The position numbers and the translations under genes were made by a program. A DNA stretch of 64,000 bases, taken from NCBI RefSeq assembly GCF_000830005.1, contig NZ_CP010407.1, forward strand, positions 8,444,001-8,508,000, in the 5' to 3' direction. This document shows, one piece after another, positions 27,771 to 36,868 of this stretch. Numbering within the stretch: the first letter of the stretch is position 1; each line of letters begins with the position of its first letter. The notes under the pieces were generated by a model. The model was not told the DNA's origin and ran no database searches. It saw only the letters and a program-made list of their open reading frames with translations. Source of the stretch: Streptomyces vietnamensis. GTDB taxonomy: Bacteria; Actinomycetota; Actinomycetes; Streptomycetales; Streptomycetaceae.

Positions 27771-27794
27771 CGGGGAGCCCTCAGGGGCTCCCCG
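27771..27794 (+). terminator. attenuator-like hairpin between lanA and lanM
   Basis: A perfect 10-bp stem (CGGGGAGCCC and its complement) with a 4-nt loop starts 31 nt after the precursor stop and lacks a U-tract. Partial termination or mRNA stabilisation here would favour a surplus of precursor over synthetase, as is common in lanthipeptide operons. Confidence 0.65.
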
Positions 27795-27800
27795 GCCCGA

Positions 27801-27860
27801 CGAGGCCCGACGAGGCCCGACGAGGCCCGACGAGGCCCGACGAGGCCCGACGAGGCCCGA
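27801..27860 (+). repeat. six tandem copies of a 10-bp repeat upstream of lanM
   Basis: Six perfect head-to-tail copies of CGAGGCCCGA, with a partial copy before them, fill the stretch between the hairpin and the lanM ribosome binding site. They are non-coding. Length variation by slippage would alter the lanA-lanM spacing. There are no spacers, so this is not a CRISPR array. Confidence 0.9.
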
Positions 27861-27919
27861 CCACGCGCAGCCGGCCCCGTGTGCGGAAACCCGACCCAGA
27901 CGTCAGGAGAGGACTCAGC

Positions 27920-30769
27920 ATGGTGGAACCGGTGGCAGCGGCCCGCGCGGCCGACGGACCGCCGCCCGAGGGATGGTTCGCGGGCCCCGTGGACGCCTTC
28001 GCGGCCCCGCTGTTCGCGGAGCTGGACGACCGGATCCCGGGGATGGCCGGGCTGGCCTCCGACGAGCGGGAAGTCCTGCGCGAGGCGACACGCGAGGCCC
28101 TCCGTCGTACCCTTCAGCTCCGGCTCAACCGGGTGCTCCTGCTGGAGCTGCGGGCTGCCGCCCTCGCCGGCGACCTGCCCGGTACGGACCCGTCCGCGCG
28201 ATGGGACGCCTTCCTCCGGCAGGCCTCCGCGCCCGGCTTCTCCGAGACCCTGCACCGGCGCTACCCGGCGCTGCGCCGACGGGCCTTCGCCTCCGGACGC
28301 CTGCTGACCGAGGGCGCCCTGGAGCTGGGTGCGCGGCTCGCCGCGGACCGGCGGGCCGTCGCCGGCCTGCTCGGGGGCGATCCCGGACCGCTGCGCGCCC
28401 TGGAGCTAGCCCGAGGGGACACCCACCACGGTGGCCGGGCGGTGGCGCGGCTGGTCTTCGAGACCGCCTGCGTCATGTACAAGCCGCGACCGGTGGAGGT
28501 GGACGCCGCGCTGCGCTCCTTCGTCGCCGCCGTCCCCGGCGCCGAGGACCTGGGCGTACCGAGGGTGGTGGTACGGGACGGCTACGGCTGGGCCGAGCAC
28601 CTCGGTCACCGCCACTGCCAAGGAGAGGCGGAACTCGCCCGCTTCTACCGCGCCCTGGGCGGCTGGCTGGCGGTGATGCGGCTCCTCGGCGGGACCGACC
28701 TGCACGCCGAGAACCTGGTGGCCCACGGTCCGGTGCCCGCCGTCGTCGACGCCGAGGCCCTGTTCACCCCCGATGTCGAGGTTCCGCCGAGCGGGCGCGG
28801 CGACGCCGTGGACCGGGCGGCCCGGACGATCCGCAACACCGTGCTGCGCACCGGCATCCTCCCGCTGCGCACCGACGGCTACGCCCTCGCCGGCGTGGAC
28901 CTCTCGGCCGCCGGTGGTCTGCCCGGTCAGCAGCCGCAGATCCGCGTCCCGGTCATCACGGACGGAGGACGGGACACCGCCCGCATGGAGATCGCCGCGG
29001 TGGACCTGCCGCCGGCCCGCAACCACCCCAGCCCCGAGCCGGTGCTGATCCGACACTGGAACCAGGTGCTGACCGGCTTCGACGGGCTCACCGCGGCCCT
29101 GGCGGAGCTCGACGCGGGCGGTGGACTCGACGCGCTGTTGCGGGTGTTCGACGGCTGCCGGGTCCGCAGGATCCGGCGGCCCACGCAGACGTACACGGAC
29201 ATCGGCCGGATGCTCTGGCACCCGGCTTCGCTGCACGACCCCGACGCCGCCCTGGCCCGGGCCCGGGACATCCTCCATCGCAATGCCCTCGCCGCCCCGG
29301 GCGCGCCCCGCGAACCGGCCGTGATCGACCAGGAGATAGCGGACCTCCTGGTCGGAGACATCCCCGCGTTCGGCGAACGGGTGGACGGACAGCGGTTGGA
29401 CGCCTTCCTCACCGGGTGGCGGCGGGCGGACCTCACCCGTGAGCGCGACACCATCCGCAGCGCCCTGGTCGGCGCCTACCTGAACGAACGCAGGCTTCCC
29501 GACCGGGTACGGACGCCCGCCCGCACGCCGCACGCCGAGGACCTGGACAGGCGGCGCCGCACGCTGGCGGCCGAGGCCGTGCGGACGGTCTGCGAGGCGG
29601 CCGTGCGCGGTGCCGACGCCACCGCGACCTGGATCAGTCCCGTGCTCACGGACTACGGCTGGGCCGTCCGCCCGCTGGGCGCGGACCTTTACACCGGGCA
29701 GGGCGGCGTCGCCCTCGCCCTCGCGGAGTACCAGCGGGAACAGCGGGCCGGCCGAGCCGATCCGGTGGCCGGTGTCGAGTCGGTGCTGGCCGGCACCCTG
29801 GAGGTACTGTCCGCCACCGAGGACACCACGCCGACCCGCCAGCTCGGCGGGTTCACCGGCATCGCCTCACAAGTGTGGACGTGGAGCGCACTGCACCACC
29901 TCCTCGGCACACCCGGCCTCCTCGACCGCGCCCGCGCCAGGGCCGCGCTGCTGACCCCCGAGGCCATCGCCGAGGACCGTGCCCTCGACGTGCTCAGCGG
30001 CGCGGCCGGCGCGGTCGTCCCCCTGCTCGACCTCGCCGAACTCACCGGCGAGGAGCGGTGGTTGGAAGCTGCCGCGGAGGCCGGTCGGCATCTGGAGCGG
30101 ACCGTGGTCGTCGACGACCGCGGAGCACGGTGGTCCACGGTGATGTTCCCCGAGGGCATCGGCGGATTCGCCCATGGCGCCACCGGCGCCGGGTGGGCGC
30201 TCACCAGACTCGCCCTCTCGTCCGCCGGGAGCCCGGCCGACCGGCGTCGGTGGTACGAACTCGGCACTCTGGCACACGACTTCGAGGAGTCGCTGTACAC
30301 GCCGGAGGTAGGCGCCTGGGTCGATGCGCGGATCGGAGGAGACGTCGACCATCCCACCGCGTGGTGCCACGGCAGCACGGGCATCGGCCTGGCCGCCCTC
30401 GACCTCCACCGGCGCACGGGCGATCCCCGCCACCTGGACACCGCGCTCCGCTCGGGGCCGGCCGGCCTGCGCGAGGGGTTCGGCTGGAGCCACACCCTCT
30501 GTCACGGCGACCTCGGACTCTGGGAGCTCCTGCACCACCTGCGCGGCCTGAAGGGGTACGAGGGACCGTCCGCCGCACAGGCCGACGCAGAGCTGATCAC
30601 CGGCATCGAGCAGCGCGGTCCGGTCGGTGGCCTCGCCAAGGAGGCGTTTGCACCGGGTCTGCTCCCCGGGCTGTCCGGGGTGGTGCACCACCTGCTCCGG
30701 ATGCACCCCGACGCACGCCTGAGCTCGCCTCTCCTCCTGGCCCACCCCGAGAGGCCGGACACCACCTGA
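27920..30769 (+). CDS. lanM: class II lanthipeptide synthetase LanM
   Basis: 949 residues from the ATG at 27920, with AGGAGAGG 7 nt upstream. The N-terminal DUF4135 dehydratase covers about 80-440, with CVMYKPRPVEVD, GGTDLHAENLV and RRPTQTYTD, the last matching the conserved Arg/Thr elimination motif. The C-terminal LanC cyclase covers about 560-940. Its zinc ligands are intact: Cys816 in AWCHG and Cys861-His862 in LCHGD. It should dehydrate Ser/Thr and form lanthionines on the precursor encoded at 27536. Length and motif order are standard for LanM. It forms a two-gene unit with lanA. Confidence 0.95.
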   Translation: MVEPVAAARAADGPPPEGWFAGPVDAFAAPLFAELDDRIPGMAGLASDEREVLREATREALRRTLQLRLNRVLLLELRAAALAGDLPGTDPSARWDAFLRQASAPGFSETLHRRYPALRRRAFASGRLLTEGALELGARLAADRRAVAGLLGGDPGPLRALELARGDTHHGGRAVARLVFETACVMYKPRPVEVDAALRSFVAAVPGAEDLGVPRVVVRDGYGWAEHLGHRHCQGEAELARFYRALGGWLAVMRLLGGTDLHAENLVAHGPVPAVVDAEALFTPDVEVPPSGRGDAVDRAARTIRNTVLRTGILPLRTDGYALAGVDLSAAGGLPGQQPQIRVPVITDGGRDTARMEIAAVDLPPARNHPSPEPVLIRHWNQVLTGFDGLTAALAELDAGGGLDALLRVFDGCRVRRIRRPTQTYTDIGRMLWHPASLHDPDAALARARDILHRNALAAPGAPREPAVIDQEIADLLVGDIPAFGERVDGQRLDAFLTGWRRADLTRERDTIRSALVGAYLNERRLPDRVRTPARTPHAEDLDRRRRTLAAEAVRTVCEAAVRGADATATWISPVLTDYGWAVRPLGADLYTGQGGVALALAEYQREQRAGRADPVAGVESVLAGTLEVLSATEDTTPTRQLGGFTGIASQVWTWSALHHLLGTPGLLDRARARAALLTPEAIAEDRALDVLSGAAGAVVPLLDLAELTGEERWLEAAAEAGRHLERTVVVDDRGARWSTVMFPEGIGGFAHGATGAGWALTRLALSSAGSPADRRRWYELGTLAHDFEESLYTPEVGAWVDARIGGDVDHPTAWCHGSTGIGLAALDLHRRTGDPRHLDTALRSGPAGLREGFGWSHTLCHGDLGLWELLHHLRGLKGYEGPSAAQADAELITGIEQRGPVGGLAKEAFAPGLLPGLSGVVHHLLRMHPDARLSSPLLLAHPERPDTT

Positions 30770-30929
30770 CGCGACCTACCGCCTCGGATGTCGAACGGCG
30801 GCGGACTCGGCGAGAGGGTCGGCCGCCGGCGCCCGGGAACGACCCGCTCTCGGATCGGCCGTCGTCGATGGAGCCGCAGCCGGTCGGCGGCCTCGCCGTA
30901 CCATCGGCACCATCGGCATGGAACCCTTC

Positions 30930-31215
30930 CGCCGTCGGCCTCGGTCGCCGGGCCGCTGGCGGCGTCGCTGGGCGCCTCGGCGCTGGTCGTCGGCGTGGTC
31001 ACGGGCGCCGGAGCCGGAAGCCCACGAGCGGGAGGCGGCTGCCACGGCCGTACTGGCGGCGGATCATCAGGCGGGGACCGACGTCTGCCGAGGGAGTTCT
31101 GGACGTACGCCGCGTTCACGGCCGCCACCACGACCGAGCTCGCCACCTTCGGCGTCCTCTCCTCCACCTGGTTCAACGGCACCTGCTGTCCGCCGGGAGC
31201 CCGGCAGCCGTGCTC
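30930..31215 (+). pseudogene. MFS permease remnant
   Basis: Separate frames carry pieces typical of major facilitator permeases: AASLGASALVVGVVTGAGA near 30955-31010 and FWTYAAFTAATTTELATFGVLS near 31095-31165. Frames break between them and the rest is absent. It may once have exported the lanthipeptide, but that is speculation from position. Confidence 0.45.
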
Positions 31216-31267
31216 GTCCATTCGGCACACGCCATCGCCCAGGCGGCCTCATCCGCGTCCCCCGTCG

Positions 31268-31299
31268 CGCTGACTCTGCGGCGCGCCGCAGAGTCAGCG
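31268..31299. terminator. 32-bp perfect palindrome
   Basis: Two 16-bp arms (CGCTGACTCTGCGGCG and its exact complement) with no spacer, between the MFS remnant and the lipoprotein gene. It could be a bidirectional or factor-independent terminator or a protein binding site. No U-tract follows. Confidence 0.55.
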
Positions 31300-31358
31300 G
31301 CGCGCGGCACCGGCCCTAGTGAAAGGGAGAGGAAACCCCCGATCCGTCGGAGGACACC

Positions 31359-31739
31359 ATGCATCAGCGCCGCCTCGCGGTCGTCTCGCTCGCCGCCGTC
31401 ACCCTGTGCACCGCGGTGTGCGGCGGCTGCTCCAGCAGCACGAAGACCACCGGTGAGGCAAGCTCGTCCACTTCCACCTGCTACGACGTCTGCGCCACGG
31501 CCTGGCCACCCGCCCTCACCGCAAGCGCGCCCACCACCGTCAACGGTGCCGACCGGGCCAAGCCGTCCATCACCACCGCACGCACCGACGGCAAGACCCA
31601 GATCGTCTACAACGGACACCCGCTGTACTACTTCGAGGGCGACCAGGCCAAGGGGGACACCAACGGCGAGGAACCCAGCGCCTTCGGTGCCAAGTGGTAC
31701 GTGGTCAATCCGGCCGGCAACAAGGTCGAGGGCGACTGA
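31359..31739 (+). CDS. COG4315-type lipoprotein with one shortened repeat
   Basis: 126 residues, ATG with GGAGG at 31349-31353. The lipoprotein signal ends at the lipobox GGC-S near residue 23, so it is anchored outside the membrane. The secreted-repeat family (PF03640) signatures CATAWPPAL and HPLYYFEGDQAKGDTNGE are clear. The usual GRTLYLF strand of the first repeat is missing between the signal peptide and CYDVCATAWPP, so the first repeat is shortened. Function in this family is unknown. It is adjacent to a DUF6529 membrane gene, a recurring pair in Streptomyces as far as I recall. Confidence 0.82.
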   Translation: MHQRRLAVVSLAAVTLCTAVCGGCSSSTKTTGEASSSTSTCYDVCATAWPPALTASAPTTVNGADRAKPSITTARTDGKTQIVYNGHPLYYFEGDQAKGDTNGEEPSAFGAKWYVVNPAGNKVEGD

Positions 31740-31744
31740 TCCGC

Positions 31745-32326
31745 ATGGCCGACGACGAACGCCCGATGCGAGGAGGGACGCGGCGCGGGCAGGCGGTACG
31801 GGTCGTGCTCTGGGCGCTTCTGCCGGTCGCGACGGTGGTCGGTGTGTACTGGTTCGGACGAGCGCACACTCCGGCCTACGCCACCAGCCTCTTCGGCACC
31901 CGCTTCGGCGACGCCCAGCAGCTGAAGGCCGAGCTCGGTACCGCCCTCCTCGGCCTCGCGCTGATCCAACTGCTGCTCGCACTCTGGCTGTACGGCCGGC
32001 TGCCCGGCCTGGGGACGGCGCCGCGGCCGGTCGGACGGATCCACCGACTCGTCGGCCTCGCGGCCTTCCTGCTCTCCCTGCCGATCGCCCGGCACTGCCT
32101 GGTCGCCTACGGGGTGGAGCTGACCGACGCCCGCACTGCCCTGCATTCGCTGAGCGGCTGCTTCCTCTACGGAGCCTTCGTCGCCAAGGTGATCGTCGTC
32201 CGGCACCGCCGGCTGCCGGGCTGGGTCCTGCCCGTGGCCGGCGGCACCCTGGTCCTGACGATCGCACTGGTCTGGTACTCGGCGGCCTTCTGGTATCTCG
32301 ACACCTCCAACGCGCCGGGCCTCTAG
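31745..32326 (+). CDS. DUF6529 family membrane protein
   Basis: 193 residues from the ATG at 31745, 5 nt after the lipoprotein stop. Hydrophobic helices at about 18-35, 62-83, 100-118, 133-150 and 160-182, with conserved-looking His residues (RIHRLVG, IARHCLV, LHSLSG). This could bind haem as in cytochrome-b-like redox membrane proteins, which is inferred only. The TAG stop coincides with the CTAG target duplicated by the insertion sequence directly downstream. The reading frame is unaffected because removal of the element restores the same stop. Confidence 0.72.
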   Translation: MADDERPMRGGTRRGQAVRVVLWALLPVATVVGVYWFGRAHTPAYATSLFGTRFGDAQQLKAELGTALLGLALIQLLLALWLYGRLPGLGTAPRPVGRIHRLVGLAAFLLSLPIARHCLVAYGVELTDARTALHSLSGCFLYGAFVAKVIVVRHRRLPGWVLPVAGGTLVLTIALVWYSAAFWYLDTSNAPGL

Positions 32327-32334
32327 GCCGTGTT

Positions 32335-32664
32335 TTAGAAGTCGTGGACTTGTCTGGGTGGCCGTCCGGGGAAGTGCCGGATGGCCATCCAGATGGTGAG
32401 GTCGCGCGCGATGTCGCCGATGCTGGTCGAAGTGGCGACCTCATGCTCGCGGCGGCTGGCATCGCGGCGGACGACCTCGTAGCCTCCTTCGTCCAGGACG
32501 GCCACTGAGGCGAACCAGACGGGGGCGTCCTCGTCGGGCTGGATGACGACGAAGGTGTTGTCGGTGTCGTTGAGGTCGCTGATCATCATGAACAGCGCGT
32601 CCTCGGAAGGGTCGTCGATGCGGTCGCCGTTCTCGCTGTCGGCGCCGTAGTACTGAGCCCCCAT
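32335..32664 (-). CDS. passenger gene of the IS, unknown function (109 residues)
   Basis: ATG at 32664 with GGGAGAGG upstream. The product is small and acidic in its N-terminal part (DSENGDRIDDPSED) with alternating strand-like segments (NTFVVIQPDEDAPVWFASVAV) and a basic C-terminus that runs into the IS end. The general look resembles small immunity-type or SUKH-like folds, but no family is recognised. It is read in the same direction as the transposase, 72 nt downstream of it. The same C-terminal segment recurs in the decayed element at 59 kb. Confidence 0.6.
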   Translation of the reverse strand: MGAQYYGADSENGDRIDDPSEDALFMMISDLNDTDNTFVVIQPDEDAPVWFASVAVLDEGGYEVVRRDASRREHEVATSTSIGDIARDLTIWMAIRHFPGRPPRQVHDF

Positions 32665-32736
32665 CGTCGCCTCTCCCTCACCCTGTCGACCCTGGTCGCG
32701 GTCAGCATGGCATGAGGAACTGACAGTTCGGGCCGG

Positions 32737-33606
32737 TCAAAGCCATTCGCCGATCGCGGCGATCAGGACGGTGGCCTCGAAGCGGACTGCGAGTTTGTCG
32801 AACCTGGTGGCCACCGCCCGGTTGCGCTTGAGCCGGTTGATCCCGCACTCGACCGCGTGCCGGGCCTTGTAGTCCTCGCGGTCGAAGGCCGGAGGCCGAC
32901 CGCCGGCCTTCCCGCGCCGTTTGCGGTTTCTGGCCTGGTCGGCAGGCTCCGGGATCGTGCACGCGATCCCCCGCTTTCGCAGGTAGGCCCGGTTGGCGCG
33001 GGAGGAGTACGCCTTGTCGCCTCGCACTCGCAGCGGTCGGACACGGGGACGTCCTGGTCCGGTGCGGGGGACTCGGATGCCTTCGAGGACGGCTGTGAAC
33101 TGAGGGCTGTCACCGCGCTGGCCTGCAGTGATCAGCAAGGACAGCGGCCGTTGGCCTTGTTCGCAGGCCAGGTGGATCTTGGTGGTGAAGCCTCCCCGTG
33201 AACGGCCCAGGCCGTGGTCATCGGGCTCGGTGCGGGTTCCGCCCGGCGGTTCGTTCTGGTCCTGGCCGTTGCGGCGGGCGCCCGCGGCATGCTGATGGGC
33301 TCGGCAGATCGTGGAGTCGACGTTGACCTCCCACGTGATCAGCCCGGCCGCGTCCGCCCGGGCCTGCAGCCTGGTCAGCAGCACGGTCCAAGTGCCGTCG
33401 CGTTGCCAGTGCCGGAAGAGCCCATAGACCGTCTGCCACGGCCCGTACTCCTGCGGCAGATCCCGCCACGGAGCACCGGTCCGCACCCGCCAGCGGATCC
33501 CGTCGATCAGCCTCCGTCGACCAAGCGCCGGCCGCCCTAACACCGCGACCGGCAGCAACGGCTCCAGCACCGCCCACTGCCCGTCAGAAAGATCCCCTCG
33601 CCCCAC
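32737..33606 (-). CDS. IS5-family transposase (DDE)
   Basis: 289 residues, full length for the family. The N-terminal helix-turn-helix region (DUF4096-like: [22 protein letters not shown]) is followed by the DDE catalytic core. The catalytic Asp is in [14 protein letters not shown], the second in RGDKAYSS and the Glu in [14 protein letters not shown]. The frame has no interruption, so the element may still be active. A diverged relative is present as a pseudogene at 50.5-51.5 kb. Confidence 0.93.
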   Translation of the reverse strand: MGRGDLSDGQWAVLEPLLPVAVLGRPALGRRRLIDGIRWRVRTGAPWRDLPQEYGPWQTVYGLFRHWQRDGTWTVLLTRLQARADAAGLITWEVNVDSTICRAHQHAAGARRNGQDQNEPPGGTRTEPDDHGLGRSRGGFTTKIHLACEQGQRPLSLLITAGQRGDSPQFTAVLEGIRVPRTGPGRPRVRPLRVRGDKAYSSRANRAYLRKRGIACTIPEPADQARNRKRRGKAGGRPPAFDREDYKARHAVECGINRLKRNRAVATRFDKLAVRFEATVLIAAIGEWL

Positions 33607-33664
33607 ACCGAGATCATCACGATGCGGGACGAGACACCGAGCCGACTTTCAAAACACGGCCTAG

Positions 33665-34245
33665 CCGGCGACCCGGGGCGAGCGCCTCCGCGCGCGCCGC
33701 GAGCGGGAAGGTCTTCGTCATGACGTAGGGGCCGCCCGGCCGGACAGCGGCAGTGGGGGAGGGAGCCGATGCCGGGTCCATCAGCCGCCCCGTCGCGCAC
33801 GCGGGCATCCAACGCCGCGCTCGAGGCGGCAACGCGTGCCCGCATCCGTATCCGCCCCGCAGCCCGGATCGGTCGGCGTACCGCCCGGCCGGCGTACCGC
33901 CCGACGGCCGCCGCACCGTCACGGACTCCGTGACCAGCCAGGTCCCGCTCGACCCGGCCTTGTTCACCCGGCTGCGGGCGACCGAGGAGAAGTTCGTCTG
34001 CGTCTTGCCGGACCACGGGTGCCCCTGAGGCCGGCTTTCACGGCCGCGCCCCGGTCGGGCCACGAGCGGGCCATGGCCGGGAAGCCCCGACGACGATGCA
34101 GGGCGCGATTATGGCTGAAAGCAGCGTGTGTTGGGGTGAACCAGGAGATACGCACTGGTAACTTACGGGAGTTGATCAAGGTCGAGGCCTCCCCTTGACG
34201 GAGCCCTCGGCCCGAGCCACCCCCCAAAAAAAGCAAGGAATCGCA
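33665..34245. other. no gene recognised downstream of the IS
   Basis: About 580 bp between the IS and phospholipase D. A forward frame ending at 34028 (FTRLRATEEKFVCVLP) and a reverse frame beginning MTKTFPLAARAEALAP near 33720, which runs into the IS, may be gene ends. Neither is assignable. AAGGA at 34235-34239 serves the next gene. Confidence 0.35.
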
Positions 34246-35832
34246 TTGGCCCGCACCATCCGCACGACGGCCCTTCCACTCGCCCTCTCCGCCCTCCTGC
34301 TGTCCGCTGCCCCGGCGTTCGCCGACGCGCCCACTCCGCACCTGGACGCGGTGGAGCAGTCCCTGCGTCAGGTCTCTCCGGGCCTGGAGGGCTCCGTCTG
34401 GGAGCGCACGTCGGGGAACAGGCTGGGTGCCTCCGCCCCCGGCGCCTCCGACTGGCTGCTCCAGACCCCCGGCTGCTGGGGCGATCCCACCTGCGCCGAC
34501 CGCTCAGGATCCCGGCGCCTGCTGGAGAAGGTGCGCGAGGACATCGCGAACGCGCGGTACAGCGTGGACATATCCACTCTGGCTCCGTTCCCCAACGGAG
34601 CCTTCCAGGACGCGATCGTGGCCGGCCTGAAGGAGGCCACGCAGAAGGGCAATCGGCTTCAGGTTCGCATCCTGGTCGGCGCCGCGCCGGTGTACCACGC
34701 CAACGTGATCCCGTCCTCCTACCGCGACGAGCTGGTGAAGAAGCTCGGCCCGGCGGCCGAGAGCGTCACCCTCAACGTGGCCTCGATGACGACGTCGAAG
34801 ACCGGCTTCTCCTGGAACCACTCCAAGCTGGTGGTGGTGGACGGGAACTCGGTGATCACCGGCGGTATCAACAGCTGGAAGGACGACTACCTCGACACCA
34901 CCCACCCGGTGAACGATGTCGACCTCGCGCTGTCCGGCCCGGCGGCGGGTTCCGCCGGACGCTACCTCGACACGCTGTGGGACTGGACCTGTCGCAACAA
35001 GAACAACTGGACCGCCGTCTGGTTCGCCTCCTCCAACGGCGCGGGCTGCCTGCCCACGCTGCCCCGGCCTGCCGCCCCGCCCGCCGAAGGTGACGTTCCC
35101 GCCCTCGCGGTGGGCGGCCTCGGCGTCGGGATCCGACAGAGCGACCCGTCCTCGTCGTTCCAGCCCGTCCTGCCGAAGGCCGCCGACACCACCTGTGGAT
35201 TCGGTGTGTCCGACCGCACCAACTCCGACCGCGACTACGACACGGTCAACCCGGAGGAGAGCGCCCTGCGGGCACTGGTCGCGAGCGCGACCGAGCACGT
35301 CGAGATCTCGCAGCAGGACCTGAACGCGACCTGCCCGCCGCTGCCCCGCTACGACATCCGGCTGTACGACACCCTCGCCGCGAAACTCGCCGCCGGTGTG
35401 AAGGTGCGCATCGTCGTCAGCGACCCGGCCAACCGGGGCGCCATCGGCAGCGGCGGCTACTCGCAGATCAAGTCGCTGTCCGAGGTGAGCGACGTCCTGC
35501 GCGGCCGCCTCACGGCCCTGACCGGTGACGTGCCGAAGGCAAGGGCCGCGATGTGCCAGAACCTGCAGCTCGCGACCTTCCGTGCCTCGGACAAGCCGAC
35601 ATGGGCGGACGGCAAGCCGTACGCCCAGCACCACAAGCTGGTCTCGGTGGACGACTCGGCCTTCTACATCGGCTCGAAGAACCTGTACCCCTCCTGGCTC
35701 CAGGACTTCGGCTACGTGATCGAAAGCCCCGCTGCCGCACGCCAGCTGGCGGACGGGCTGCTCGCGCCGCAGTGGAAGTACTCGCAGGCCACGGCGACGT
35801 ACGACTACACGCGCGGCGTCTGCCAGGGCTGA
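34246..35832 (+). CDS. pld: secreted phospholipase D (HKD family)
   Basis: 528 residues from TTG at 34246, chosen because AAGGA lies 6 nt upstream and the product begins with a textbook signal peptide ([20 protein letters not shown], cleavage after APAFA). An earlier TTG at 34195 is possible. Two HKD catalytic motifs are intact: His192-Lys194-Asp199 in [11 protein letters not shown] and His462-Lys464-Asp469 in [10 protein letters not shown]. Length and motif spacing match Streptomyces secreted phospholipases D, which hydrolyse and transphosphatidylate phospholipids. A strong terminator follows. It lies alone as a single-gene unit. Confidence 0.93.
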   Translation: MARTIRTTALPLALSALLLSAAPAFADAPTPHLDAVEQSLRQVSPGLEGSVWERTSGNRLGASAPGASDWLLQTPGCWGDPTCADRSGSRRLLEKVREDIANARYSVDISTLAPFPNGAFQDAIVAGLKEATQKGNRLQVRILVGAAPVYHANVIPSSYRDELVKKLGPAAESVTLNVASMTTSKTGFSWNHSKLVVVDGNSVITGGINSWKDDYLDTTHPVNDVDLALSGPAAGSAGRYLDTLWDWTCRNKNNWTAVWFASSNGAGCLPTLPRPAAPPAEGDVPALAVGGLGVGIRQSDPSSSFQPVLPKAADTTCGFGVSDRTNSDRDYDTVNPEESALRALVASATEHVEISQQDLNATCPPLPRYDIRLYDTLAAKLAAGVKVRIVVSDPANRGAIGSGGYSQIKSLSEVSDVLRGRLTALTGDVPKARAAMCQNLQLATFRASDKPTWADGKPYAQHHKLVSVDDSAFYIGSKNLYPSWLQDFGYVIESPAAARQLADGLLAPQWKYSQATATYDYTRGVCQG

Positions 35833-35868
35833 CGCCGGCCCGAGCGGCACCTCGGCACACCTGGGCGC

Positions 35869-35900
35869 ACCTCGGGTCGGCGTGTCCGCCGACCCGAGGT
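35869..35900 (+). terminator. terminator of the phospholipase D gene
   Basis: A perfect 14-bp stem (ACCTCGGGTCGGCG and complement) with a TGTC loop, 37 nt after the stop codon. Confidence 0.8.
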
Positions 35901-35985
35901 CCTCTTCCGCTTCCACGCCGAGTTCCTGGACTGCGTTCGAGAGCAGGCGAACCGTCTCATCGAGCAGTCCATGGAGGAGTGAGAC
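35896..35985 (+). repeat. diverged ~85-bp repeat, copy 2
   Basis: Forward reading EVLFRFHAEFLDCVREQ...ANRLIEQSMEE ending in a stop, related to the segment at 20755-20845. It may be the 3' end of a lost gene. It begins inside the terminator stem. Confidence 0.4.
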
Positions 35986-36100
35986 CGCTGCAGCCCGTCC
36001 CGAGATCATGCCCCGACACCGCTCCAACTGGAGGGGTTTGTGGGCAGACCACTGTCAGTGGCGTATGGACAGGGGGCGCCGGAACGGGGGGCGGTGCGGG

Positions 36101-36765
36101 ATGGGGAGCACAGAAGTGCGAGCGGTGGTCGTGGACGTGGTGACACAGTACGCACCGGAAGAGGCCCCGGTGCCGGCGGCCCTGGCCCATGTCGACGACG
36201 CTGACGTGGTCAGGATCTTACGCGGCCGGCGAAAGATCGAACCGCTGGGTTTCGGCTTCGCCGAGGTGGTCGCCGTGGTGACCCCTGTGGTGTGGCTGGC
36301 GGTCGACGAAGCCTGCCGCTCCGCGGTGCGGTCCTCGGTCGATTCGGGTTACGCACGGTTGGCCGGTGCCACGCGCAGGTTGCTGCGCCGCCCGTCCGCC
36401 GCAGGTGCCGCCGAGGGCCCCGTCGCAGAGGCTCCGGAGCTGTCCCGGGACCAGCTGGACCTGGTCCCTGTCCGGGACCAGCTGGACCTGGTCCACCGTC
36501 GGGTGACCCAGGACGCCCGGGACGCCAGCGCCTGCCGGGCCGGAATCCGGGTCAGGCGCCTCCGCCGCCGGAACCGGCAGTCTTGCCGGCTGTCCCCCTG
36601 GGCACACGAGTGGCCGAGCTGCTCCTGGAGGAGACCGGTGACCAGGCGGACGACGACCGCCACGACCAAGTGGTGCTCCGGCCGGAACTGGTCGTCCGCC
36701 GTTCGAGCCTCACCCCGCGTTGGCCGGACCTGCCGGTCCGGGAGACCCGGCGTACATCTCGCTGA
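36101..36765 (+). pseudogene. frameshifted hypothetical gene
   Basis: The ATG at 36101 opens a frame of about 140 codons with good codon bias, including GFGFAEVVAVVTPVVWLAVDE and a repeated RDQLDLV segment. Around 36490-36530 the coding bias moves to the next frame, which continues through a proline-rich linker to GTRVAELLLEETGDQ and stops at 36765. The original frame runs on to 36787 with poor codon use. This is either a real frameshift or a sequencing error. The family is unknown. Confidence 0.5.
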
Positions 36766-36868
36766 CGAGTCGTCGACAGCCGCGTAGCACTTGAGGACTA
36801 CCCCGTGTCCGTATGGAGGCGGACTTCTCGGCCGAGAGGGAACCCCGGCCCGCGGTCGCCGTCTTGGT

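Larger units (their letters stand above)
32327..33660 (-). mobile_element. IS5-family insertion sequence carrying a passenger gene
   Basis: The 1,334-bp element has terminal inverted repeats beginning GCCGTGTTTT at both ends (with TAGAAGTCG or GAAAGTCG next). It is flanked by direct CTAG copies at 32323-32326 and 33661-33664, consistent with the TA/CTAG target choice of IS427-group IS5 elements. Inside, on the reverse strand, lie a complete DDE transposase and a second gene of 109 codons between the transposase and the left end. A decayed second copy at 59018 holds part of the same second gene beside transposase sequence. This supports the gene being part of the element. Confidence 0.85.

Noticed and set aside
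27793..27862. possible CRISPR array
   Set aside because: Units are 10 bp, directly adjacent and without spacers; no cas gene is near. It is a simple tandem repeat.
27697..29442. 581-codon forward frame over lanA and lanM
   Set aside because: Shifted reading of the lanM gene, Arg/Pro-rich with no domain. The lanM frame has all catalytic motifs.
32323..33664. IS insertion truncating the DUF6529 gene
   Set aside because: The CTAG target overlaps the stop codon and the restored uninterrupted sequence gives the same stop, so the gene is not shortened.
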